From Streptomyces sp. NBC_01439 (lineage in GTDB: Bacteria > Actinomycetota > Actinomycetes > Streptomycetales > Streptomycetaceae): a DNA stretch of 64,000 nt. Below are positions 51,493 to 58,836 of the stretch, one piece after another; position 1 is the first letter of the stretch; every line of letters begins with the position of its first letter. The notes under the pieces are model-generated. The model saw only the letters and a list, made by a program, of their open reading frames with translations. It was not told the DNA's origin and made no database searches. A program made the translations under genes and the position numbers. Location: positions 8,419,001 through 8,483,000 of the forward strand of contig NZ_CP109487.1 in NCBI RefSeq assembly GCF_036227605.1, written 5' to 3'.

Positions 51493-53991
51493 CTATTCGC
51501 CCGGCTGGCTCCAGTACTTCCGCGTCAGTGCAGCCAGCATGGCCGCGTCCCACCCTTTTTCCGGCAAGTGAACATTCGAGGCTTCAGTGAGTGGATTGCG
51601 CGCGCCCTCCCCCCGGTCTACTGCTTGCTGTGAATCTATCGGTGCAAAGACCTGATTCGCCGGCGCTTCGACTAAACCGCTTACGGGAACATTGAGCCGG
51701 CTCTCCGTGGTGGCCTGGGTTAGCTTGGCTACCCTTTGGGCAATCGAGGATGCGAACTCTTGGGCGTCATGCCGCGCTTTCCCGGACTGGGATATTCGCT
51801 GTAGGAGTTCGAATGTAACATCGGGATCCAGATGCCCGAGAGCTTGGATTGCTGTCGTGAACTCTACAGGGGTGTACTTCGCGGTCGACGCCATTTCGGA
51901 GAAGGCTTCCAGCATTCTGACGGCGACACCTCGCAGCTCGTCCACGTTGGCCAGCGCTTCCATGGCCTGGACTCGTGCACCGAACTCGGCCTTGCGGTCT
52001 GTGGCCAGGTGGTACAGCGCCACCGTGCCGTCAGGGGTGCCCAGTCGGACCAGGGCGCGGGCTGCGGTCAGACGCTCGCCATCATCAAGCGAACGATCTC
52101 TGACGCGGCCGTTCAGATGTTGGATCTGCTCGCGATCCTGCGCTTCGTTGAGTAGCCACTGTTGGAGCGCCCGGTGCCGAAACTGGTAGGTGCGTCCTGT
52201 CGTGCGCAGCAGCCCTGCGCGATGGGCCCAAGCAAGGAAGTGAGCCAGGCGGAGGGGCACCATGCCCCGATGAACGCCTACAGCAATGGATGCCAAGTAC
52301 CGCATCCATGCCCGGCCGACAACGTACGGCAGTACCGCCAGGGCCAAAATCCAGGCGACTTCGACCCAGAGCAGCGCACACGAGCCGACAACGCTGATGA
52401 TCAGCACGCTGACGAGCGCGTCCTGCCGCAGTGGGGCGCTCGGCCTCAGTACCGGCTCCGTGTCAGCCTCGACGATGGGGGTCGGAATGAACTGAATTGC
52501 CACCGCGGAGGCCGCCACCAACAGGTAGCCGACCAGGATGAGCGCGTTCATTCCCAGACTGACCAATGCTGCTTGGCCCCAGCTGCGGGACGGGAACAGC
52601 AATTTGTGGAGCAACGTAGCGCCAACCAGAATGGCAAGCGCTCCCCATCCGACCCAGGGCAGGATCTGTCGACTTAATGAACCCTTCAGCTGGAACTTCC
52701 AACCCTCCCGATCGACTCGATGCATGACATCCCAGAAGGGTTCGCCTGCGTGGTGTTTTCTTGGCCTCAGGCGGATGAGTCGGATCGGCTCGCTGGAATG
52801 CCCTATGCCCGCAAGCGCGAGTCCCAGGATCCAGGCCAGGCGGGAGAAATCTTCGGGTGACGTGAGGGGGAGCAGCCCGCTGAAAACCAGAAAAAATACG
52901 ACCCCGTGAAGCGCCACCACGCGCTTACGCCCGACGACGGACTCAAGCCGATGCAGCATGATGTCTACGGCGGGGCCGCTGCGGTCATTGTTGTTCGGGT
53001 GCGCTGCGTGGACGGCGAACGAAGTGAGCCACCGTTTCGTCCGGACGGCATCGTAGCGCGGGTGCGGTGAGGTACCGACGGCGACGGGTATGAGCCTCTC
53101 CAGGAGGAGGCGGTCGATGTCTCCCGGAGCAGTGAGAGTCAGCAAGTCTCGTGGGTCTCGCCCTCCGGAATAGACGGTCGTGGCCAAATAGAGCTGCCAC
53201 GGAGTGCACAGGGCCCCGGCAGGGAGCTGGTGCAGATTGTCGATGACCTCAGCCCACGCGCGTCTTTCACCCTCGGAGCGTGCGGCGAGGGCCTGCTCGA
53301 GGTAACAGCGGACCTGCTCGGTGTCGAGTTCTTCGACTTTGGCCACGGCTGCTGAGGCAAGTCCTCCGTGATCGCGGCTTAGCCGCTCGTATGTCGTGGG
53401 GCGGCAGGTCACCACGAGTGGCGCAACGCCTCGCGGACCGTGGTAGCGGTTGATCTGATCCAGGCCGCGCGCCGCTCGCATGGAGGAGCCGGCCTCGCCA
53501 TCCATCTCATCGAGGCCGTCGAGGACGGGCAGAATCAGACGTTGGGCCACCAACGCCTCTGCCAGGCGCGGGCGGACGCTGTACGTGTCGCTGATCTGCC
53601 GCACCAGCCAGTGTTCCAGCGGTGTGTCAGGGTCCCACTCGGCGAGGGAGAGCCGAACGGGGACCGGTTGTTCAGGGCGTCGCCGCTCAAGTAGCAACAG
53701 CACGAGTTCGAGTGCCAGTACGGTCTTTCCTGCGCCAGCGGCCCCTGTGATGACCAGCCGTCCCTCAGGCAGGGCCGCATAAGCGTTGACCAGTTCGTTC
53801 AGCGTTCCTGTCACCGGATCGCCAGGACCTCGAAGGAGAGTCACCCTGACGGTAAACGGAACGTCCGCTGCGGTCGCTGCAGGTCCCAGCAAGCTGCTGC
53901 GCGCGGTGCGTTCCACCACCACGACCTTCTGGGAGAGCCGGGTCGCTTGCCTCATCAGCGCCACTGCTGCCGGCTCGGCGTAGTAAGCCAC
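51493..53991 (-). CDS. NACHT-type STAND NTPase with membrane helices
   Basis: 832 residues from GTG 53991, and probably longer: the frame continues upstream without stop to a CTG at 54087 that overlaps the stop of the preceding gene (CTGA). Walker A G83-A-A-G-A-G-K-T90, Walker B L-I-L-P-V-L-D-G-L-D-E-M (about 152-163), and sensor-type V-V-T-C-R-P-T-T-Y, as in NACHT domains. About five to six transmembrane helices lie around residues 345-590, then R-F-R-H-R-A-L-Q-Q-W-L and helical repeats with HEAT-like spacing to the end. Such proteins are candidate signal-transduction or anti-phage ATPases. The region is less GC-biased at third positions than its neighbours. Confidence 0.85.
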   Translation of the reverse strand: MAYYAEPAAVALMRQATRLSQKVVVVERTARSSLLGPAATAADVPFTVRVTLLRGPGDPVTGTLNELVNAYAALPEGRLVITGAAGAGKTVLALELVLLLLERRRPEQPVPVRLSLAEWDPDTPLEHWLVRQISDTYSVRPRLAEALVAQRLILPVLDGLDEMDGEAGSSMRAARGLDQINRYHGPRGVAPLVVTCRPTTYERLSRDHGGLASAAVAKVEELDTEQVRCYLEQALAARSEGERRAWAEVIDNLHQLPAGALCTPWQLYLATTVYSGGRDPRDLLTLTAPGDIDRLLLERLIPVAVGTSPHPRYDAVRTKRWLTSFAVHAAHPNNNDRSGPAVDIMLHRLESVVGRKRVVALHGVVFFLVFSGLLPLTSPEDFSRLAWILGLALAGIGHSSEPIRLIRLRPRKHHAGEPFWDVMHRVDREGWKFQLKGSLSRQILPWVGWGALAILVGATLLHKLLFPSRSWGQAALVSLGMNALILVGYLLVAASAVAIQFIPTPIVEADTEPVLRPSAPLRQDALVSVLIISVVGSCALLWVEVAWILALAVLPYVVGRAWMRYLASIAVGVHRGMVPLRLAHFLAWAHRAGLLRTTGRTYQFRHRALQQWLLNEAQDREQIQHLNGRVRDRSLDDGERLTAARALVRLGTPDGTVALYHLATDRKAEFGARVQAMEALANVDELRGVAVRMLEAFSEMASTAKYTPVEFTTAIQALGHLDPDVTFELLQRISQSGKARHDAQEFASSIAQRVAKLTQATTESRLNVPVSGLVEAPANQVFAPIDSQQAVDRGEGARNPLTEASNVHLPEKGWDAAMLAALTRKYWSQPGE

Positions 53992-54083
53992 GCTGGCGGC
54001 CTGGCCGACAGCAAGCCCACCGTGAGTGGCAGTGATGGCAGTGCGGGAATGGATGTGAGGGGCGTGGGTGTCGCCGGACGCGC

Positions 54084-54554
54084 TCAGCCCTGATGCGGGC
54101 CCGGCAACGGAGGGTTACCCAGAGTCACATCCCTCATCTGTAACGCCGCCACTCCATGGTCGACATGGATACTCACATCGCCGCCAACAGCAAGGCCGCC
54201 GTCTCCCGCAGATACCGTGCGGGGAGCGTCTCGTGCATTCAGGATGGCCCGCAGAGCACGGGCTGCCACCTCCCGCTCCTGGTCATCAAGGCTCTCAAGT
54301 GCCGTTTCGAACCGTGCTTGCCAAACAGCCTGCTCACCGAGCCGGACCCGCGCGATGTCTTCGTCACCTGCGGCATCGAGCGCTGCCGCGCTCTGCCCCA
54401 GGCGTTCCAGCACGGCGCGTTCTCGTGACTCTTGCCCGCGGCCGAACCAGCGAGCGACTTCCTGCTGAAGGCCCTGCCACAAGCTGCTTCCCGCAGCTTG
54501 CACCACGGCGGTTCCGCCGGCCGCTGCCAACGCCGTAAGTGCTTCTCCCAGCAT
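54084..54554 (-). CDS. small conserved partner of the NACHT protein
   Basis: 156 residues from ATG 54554. The N-terminus is a small-residue-rich helix (L-G-E-A-L-T-A-L-A-A-A-G-G-T-A-V-V-Q-A-A-G) followed by L-W-Q-G-L-Q-Q-E-V-A-R-W-F-G-R-G. The centre is a coiled-coil-like helical stretch, and the end is a short beta segment G-G-L-A-V-G-G-D-V-S-I-H-V-D-H-G. The G-G-L-A-V-G element recurs in the stretch upstream of the annotated NACHT start, linking the two proteins. Translationally coupled to the NACHT frame. Function unknown; a sensor or effector-adaptor is an inference. Confidence 0.7.
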   Translation of the reverse strand: MLGEALTALAAAGGTAVVQAAGSSLWQGLQQEVARWFGRGQESRERAVLERLGQSAAALDAAGDEDIARVRLGEQAVWQARFETALESLDDQEREVAARALRAILNARDAPRTVSAGDGGLAVGGDVSIHVDHGVAALQMRDVTLGNPPLPGPHQG

Positions 54555-54896
54555 TCACTGCCCCGTTCGTCAGACGCGTGACAGTCGTGACCGTAGCGCT
54601 ACACGCTGTTCACCGACAGCGCTTCCACCAGAAGTGCCATCAGGCGAGGGCGCCTACCATGCACTCCACCAGCCGCGATCAGACTCGCAACAGCTGCGCA
54701 CATGAGCACGAGCTGAGGAGACGCGTCACCTGAGCCCGAGTCAGAGGCGAGCCGATCAATCATCTTCGGAGGCCAGCACTCCGAGACTGGTGAGCTTCCC
54801 GCCGGGAGGGGGACCGCGCGAGGGCGGGGCGCAGCGCGCACGATTGCGGGGCGGAGCCGTTGCACACCGAAGCCTGGTTTGCGCAATCACTGCGCA
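54555..54896. promoter_or_regulatory. promoter region of the NACHT pair
   Basis: 340 bp with no gene. It contains the 10-bp palindrome GTAGCGCTAC near 54592 and three TGCGCA/TTCGCA-like words spaced about 12 bp between 54872 and 54904. No clear -10/-35 pair. A 95-codon reverse frame here is not convincing. Confidence 0.35.
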
Positions 54897-55179
54897 TCAT
54901 TCGCAGACATGGCGCATCGATCCGCAGGTCCTAGATCGGGCCAGCTGTCGAATGAGGTGCTGGGCCCGCAGTTCGAGGTCGCTCCTCAGCTCGGGATGGT
55001 GGCCGCGGGCGGCGACTTGGAGCAACTGCGCGAGCGCGACGAGTTCACCGATCCGGCCGTGGGGGGTGTCGAGGACGTGAGCGAACTCCTTCCGGATCCG
55101 TGCGGCCGTGCGTGGTGCGGCCAGGCCGTAGGCGTGGAGGAGCCCCTCGTCGTAGCCGCGGGGAACGGCGCCGCCGGGT
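54897..55179 (-). pseudogene. aminoglycoside-phosphotransferase-like gene, 3' part (after the intron)
   Basis: Reads G-A-V-P-R-G-Y-D-E-G-L-L-H-A-Y-G-L-A-A-P, then helices to R-A-Q-H-L-I-R-Q-L-A-R and a stop at 54897. In APH-fold kinases this segment directly follows the D-W-E-x-W metal-binding loop that ends the other part of the gene at about 57677. The two parts are separated by a group II intron in sense orientation, so splicing could restore a continuous reading frame of about 290 codons. The exact join could not be fixed. Confidence 0.7.
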
Positions 55180-55213
55180 AACCCCGGCGCATTGCTGCGC
55201 CGGGGTCCCCTCA

Positions 55214-55248
55214 GAACCGTGCGTGCACCTCGTCGATGCACACGGCTC
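55214..55248 (-). ncRNA. group II intron domain V
   Basis: On the reverse strand the sequence starts GAGCCGTGTGCATCGA and ends GTGCACGCACGGTTC, which folds into the 34-nt domain V hairpin with its catalytic AGC triad (here within GAGCCG) and a two-base bulge. This is the most conserved part of the ribozyme and confirms the intron. Confidence 0.85.
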
Positions 55249-55267
55249 AAGCAAGCCACGAGGGCGT

Positions 55268-56995
55268 TCAGGTGGTGCTGTTCCGAATACGAGCGGCGTG
55301 TCGCCGTGCGCATTCAGCGTGTACCAAGCGGGTTTGATCGCCTTGCGGCGTCATCCTCCCCGTGTGCCGAAGGTAATCGACAGAGATCGCCTTGCGGGCG
55401 ATCACTTTCCACCAGCGTTCCCATTCCAACGGGGATTGCGGTGGCTGGTGGGGAGTCAGGACATTTTCCCCGCACAGCGGGCAGCGTCCCTCCTGCCGGT
55501 CGAGCAGGCGGAGGTTGTAGCTGTCGAGTGCGGGCTTGACCCTGCGACGACGCTTGACCCAGTACTCAGTCAGGGCGGGGTCGTCTGGTGACGCCGCGCC
55601 CTTGACCAGGGTGTGTCGGACGATCTGCGTCCAGGACGACTTGACCAGGAAGGTGCCGCTGTCGCGGTCACCGAAGACCCAGTGGTCGTTCCTGAACTTG
55701 TTGTACTTGCCGAAGTACCGTCCGGAGATCCAGTGCTTCGACTTCTTGGGGTGCTGGTAGCAGGCCCACTTGTAGGTCAGCTTCCACATGTGGATGTCGA
55801 TGTCCTTGAAGACCTCGGCAGCCACCACCCCTCGGTAGTAGGCAGCCCAGCCCCGGATGATGGGGTTGAGTTTGACGATGACCGCCTTCTCGTTGGATCC
55901 GCGCAAGTCGCGCATCACTTCCGAGAGCCGTTCCCGATGCCGCTTGACGGCGGCCTTGCTCGGCTTAATCAGCAGCTTGCCCACCGGATAGCGGCGGATG
56001 TTGAAGCCCAGAAAGTCAAAGCCGTCTTCGAGGTGGACAACCCGCGTCTTCTCCTCGTTGAAGGCCAGGCCCCTCGGCTTCAGCCACTCGGCAAGCTGTG
56101 CCTTGACCTCGTGCACCTGCTGCTCGGTGAAGCAGCACACGACGAAGTCGTCTGCGTATCTGACCAGCACCGCAGAATCCGGGCGCGTCTTTCCCGTCGC
56201 CTTGTGGGACGGGGCAGTTGCGAGTCGGACTCCAGCCGCCTCCTCCAAGCCGTTCAGCGCGACGTTCAACAGCAGAGGACTGATCACACCCCCCTGCGGG
56301 GTGCCCTCCTTCGTCGGAGAGAACCCCATACCGGGCTCGAACACCCCGGCCCTCAACCATTGCCCGATCTGCCTCCGGCCCGGGAACATCCCAAGCGCGG
56401 AGAGCAACCGGTCATGGTCGATCCTGTCGAACGCCGCAGACAGGTCTGCATCCAGAATCCACACCCGCGTTGAGCCCTTGCGGAGCGTGGTGAAGAGCAT
56501 CTCGATCGCGTCCTGGCAGCCTCGGCCCGGACGAAACCCGTAGGAACGGGATTCGAACCTGGCCTCCCACTCGGGCTCCAGGGCATTGCGTACCCGGCCC
56601 TGATGGCACCGGTCGACAATGACTGGAATTCCCAGTGGGCGCTGCTTTCCGTTGGCCTTGGGGATATACACCCGCTTCACAGGCAGGGGCTTCCAGGTGC
56701 CACGGCCTTGGTGCACCTGCACCGCGACCTTGGCCCGATCCTCGGAGGTCAGAGCAACCACCCCGTCCACCCCGGCCGTGACGCGGCCAGCATTACGCTG
56801 CGTCGCCTGCCGCACACTCAACAACGTGTTCGACCGACTCCGCAGCATCAACCTTTGCAGGTTCCGGACTCGCGCCCAGTCCTGCTCCTGAGTCGCCTTG
56901 AAGATCCTCTGCCGCAGTCGCTGTACTTTGAGCTCGCAGGCACGCCAATCCATCGCGTCCCAGTCGATCCCATCGTCCTCGGGTCCGTTCACCAT
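55268..56995 (-). CDS. ltrA: group II intron reverse transcriptase/maturase (LtrA-type)
   Basis: 575 residues. Reverse-transcriptase blocks: R-P-L-G-I-P (RT2), F-R-P-G-R-G-C-Q-D-A-I (RT2a/3), D-A-D-L-S-A-A-F-D-R-I-D-H (RT3), G-T-P-Q-G-G-V-I-S-P-L-L-L-N (RT4), R-Y-A-D-D-F-V-V (RT5 catalytic YADD), G-L-A-F-N-E-E-K-T-R (RT6) and F-L-G-F-N (RT7). Maturase domain X contains R-G-W-A-A-Y-Y-R. The C-terminal HNH endonuclease has C-P-L-C-G-E and a later H-A-E-C. Full length, with no frameshift. It binds the intron RNA for splicing and mobility. Confidence 0.95.
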   Translation of the reverse strand: MVNGPEDDGIDWDAMDWRACELKVQRLRQRIFKATQEQDWARVRNLQRLMLRSRSNTLLSVRQATQRNAGRVTAGVDGVVALTSEDRAKVAVQVHQGRGTWKPLPVKRVYIPKANGKQRPLGIPVIVDRCHQGRVRNALEPEWEARFESRSYGFRPGRGCQDAIEMLFTTLRKGSTRVWILDADLSAAFDRIDHDRLLSALGMFPGRRQIGQWLRAGVFEPGMGFSPTKEGTPQGGVISPLLLNVALNGLEEAAGVRLATAPSHKATGKTRPDSAVLVRYADDFVVCCFTEQQVHEVKAQLAEWLKPRGLAFNEEKTRVVHLEDGFDFLGFNIRRYPVGKLLIKPSKAAVKRHRERLSEVMRDLRGSNEKAVIVKLNPIIRGWAAYYRGVVAAEVFKDIDIHMWKLTYKWACYQHPKKSKHWISGRYFGKYNKFRNDHWVFGDRDSGTFLVKSSWTQIVRHTLVKGAASPDDPALTEYWVKRRRRVKPALDSYNLRLLDRQEGRCPLCGENVLTPHQPPQSPLEWERWWKVIARKAISVDYLRHTGRMTPQGDQTRLVHAECARRHAARIRNSTT

Positions 56996-57676
56996 AGGTG
57001 CCTAACTTGTCCCTCAGTTCCAGTGCCATGACACAAAATCATCAAAGGCTCACCTGTCCACGTCAGCCCGCTTTCACGTCCGGGCGCCAGGCCCGGTATC
57101 CGACCGGTTATCCACGGCAGCCGGCGGAGGACCGACTCTATTGCCGCAGTTTCCCGTCTCCTTTCGGCAGTCGGCATTCGCTTCTTGGACATCCTGTTCC
57201 CACCCGGGAGTTCAGCTCTCCTCGCGGTCGGCCTACCGCCGCTAGCCATCAGCGACGGACCCGGATGGGGTTTCCACGTTCCGCACACATGAGATGCGAC
57301 CGGGTTCGGGTGCCCTCTGTACCCCGAGGTCAGCGGTACTCTCGCAACCGGCAAATGGTCACCGGTCGCCGCCTGCCGCTCCTCCACGGCATAGACCCTG
57401 CACCCCGGAATCACTTCCATCCATCCGAGGTTTCTGGGTAACGAGGCATCATCGAGGGTTCACTGGTGTTCACCCACCCGGCCTTCCCCTACTCCGCGCC
57501 GCGGATGGATCGAGGCACGGTTCGCATGTTCCCTGAGCTTCGAACCCCGGGATTACTCCCAGCGCACGTCAGGGCGGGGACGGGCATCGAGTACTAGCCC
57601 GAGATCACGGAGCAGGCATACGCCCACCCTCCTCTCCCGTGATCCGCTCATATTGTGCGACCTCGTGTCGCAACCA

Positions 57677-58276
57677 GGACTCCCAGTCGAAGATCACCAG
57701 GTGGTCGGCGGACAGGTTTGCCCAGTGGAGGTCCGCGTGGCCGGTCACCCATGCGGTGATCCGGACGGGGGGAATGCCGAGGTAGGTGGGGAAGTTCCGG
57801 TCGATCCAGTCCTGGCGGACCGCGACGCGGTGGGTGGAGACACCTGCCAGGGCGGTCAGGGCGCCTCGCAGCTCGGCCCACCACACGTCGGGGAGGCCGG
57901 CTTCGTGTTCCAGGACGGGGCCGCCGTGCTGGAGGACCGGCCAGGGGACGAGTTCGGACACCTCGGCCCGGTAGCGGTGTTCGCCCGCATTCCAGTCCAT
58001 CACGTCCACAAGTCGCGGGCGGGGGATCGCCCGTGGGAGGGCCGCGTCGGCGGCCGCCGCGCCGTCCCACAACCTGCTGACGGGTTTGGCCGAGGGCTGG
58101 GAGACCACGCGCAGCCACCGGTTGCCGACGCGGCGGCCGAGGGTGCGTCCCTGCCACCCCCAGGACTCGGGCCCTTGGGCTGCGGGCAGCAGGAGCGCCC
58201 GCGCGGCGGCCTGGTGCGCCTGCCTCATCCGCTGCTGCTCCACCGGCGTGCGGGGCGGCGAGAAGAGTTGATCCAT
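57677..58276 (-). pseudogene. aminoglycoside-phosphotransferase-like gene, 5' part (before the intron)
   Basis: About 200 codons from ATG 58276, preceded by GGAGAAGG (the ATG at 58288 has no such site). The phosphotransferase catalytic loop is visible near the end: G-H-A-D-L-H-W-A-N-L (Brenner motif H-x-D-x-x-x-x-N), followed by H-L-V-I-F-D-W-E-S-W, where the Asp binds Mg. The coding sequence is cut directly after this loop by the intron; an in-frame read into intron sequence gives an artefactual stop at 57605. Substrate unknown. An unspliced transcript would yield an inactive protein. Confidence 0.75.
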
Positions 58277-58356
58277 CACCTTCTCCATCGGGAAAGAGGG
58301 AAAGCAAGTAGGGGCGGAGCCCGGAGGAACGCATCCCTCGCCTGCTCGTACGCGGC

Positions 58357-58836
58357 CTATTCGGGGCCGCCGGCGGGGTCGAGGACCTCGGAGGCCCGGT
58401 CGGTGAAGCCGAGGCGTTGTGGGCCCGCGAGCGCCGCGATCATCACGTCGGCCCCGAGCTCGCCCGCGTCCAGACGGACGAGGCGGGAGTCGGCGTTCCC
58501 GCGGATCGGCACCGGCGTCAGCTTCGGGTACAGGGCGCGCAGGAGTGCCGTACGGCGGGGTGCGCCGGTGCCGACCCTGGTGCCGGGCGGCAGGTCGGTG
58601 AGGGTGGCGGGCGGATGGCCGGCCGGTAGGACGAGGACGTCGCGGGCGTCCTCGCGGGGCAGGACGGCGCCGACGGTGATGCCCGGTGCCCGGTCGTGCG
58701 CGCCGGGCAGGTCCTTGGCGCAGGCGATGGTCGCTGAGACGCGGCCGACGAGGAGGGCGAGAGCGGCCTGGAAGGTCTGACCGGGGTCAGGGTCGACTTT
58801 CCCGGCCCCGAACGGGCCGTTGATCCAGATGATCAC
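58357..58836 (-). pseudogene. chimera: P-loop kinase start fused to a porphobilinogen deaminase fragment
   Basis: 159 codons. Residues 1-13 (M-I-I-W-I-N-G-P-F-G-A-G-K) are the start and Walker A of a small P-loop nucleoside-type kinase. At residue 14 the sequence switches to HemC-like protein: R-V-G-T-G-A-P-R-R-T-A-L-L-R-A, then P-I-R-G-N-A-D-S-R-L-V-R-L-D-A-G-E-L, then R-L-G-F-T-D-R-A-S-E-V-L. The HemC N-terminal domain and the cofactor-binding Cys domain are missing. Neither enzyme can work. The ATG overlaps the stop of the large methyltransferase fusion by 4 nt, so it was originally the start of an operon gene. Confidence 0.75.

Larger units (their letters stand above)
55180..57676 (-). 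mobile_element. group II intron (about 2.5 kb)
   Basis: Reverse orientation. The 5' end near 57673 reads GTTGCGAC, close to the GTGYG consensus. The 5' ribozyme domains occupy 57000-57670, the maturase gene lies at 55268-56995, domain V at 55214-55248 and a hairpin suitable for domain VI at about 55181-55210, ending close to TTAC. Inserted in sense inside an APH-like gene. All expected parts are present, so it may be splicing- and retrohoming-competent. Confidence 0.88.

Noticed and set aside
54599..54886. 95-codon reverse frame upstream of the NACHT pair
   Set aside because: No ribosome binding site, codon pattern or domain; treated as promoter region.
57000..57670. Several short open frames in the 5' part of the intron
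   Set aside because: They lie in the group II ribozyme region, have no coding pattern and are expected chance frames in structured RNA.
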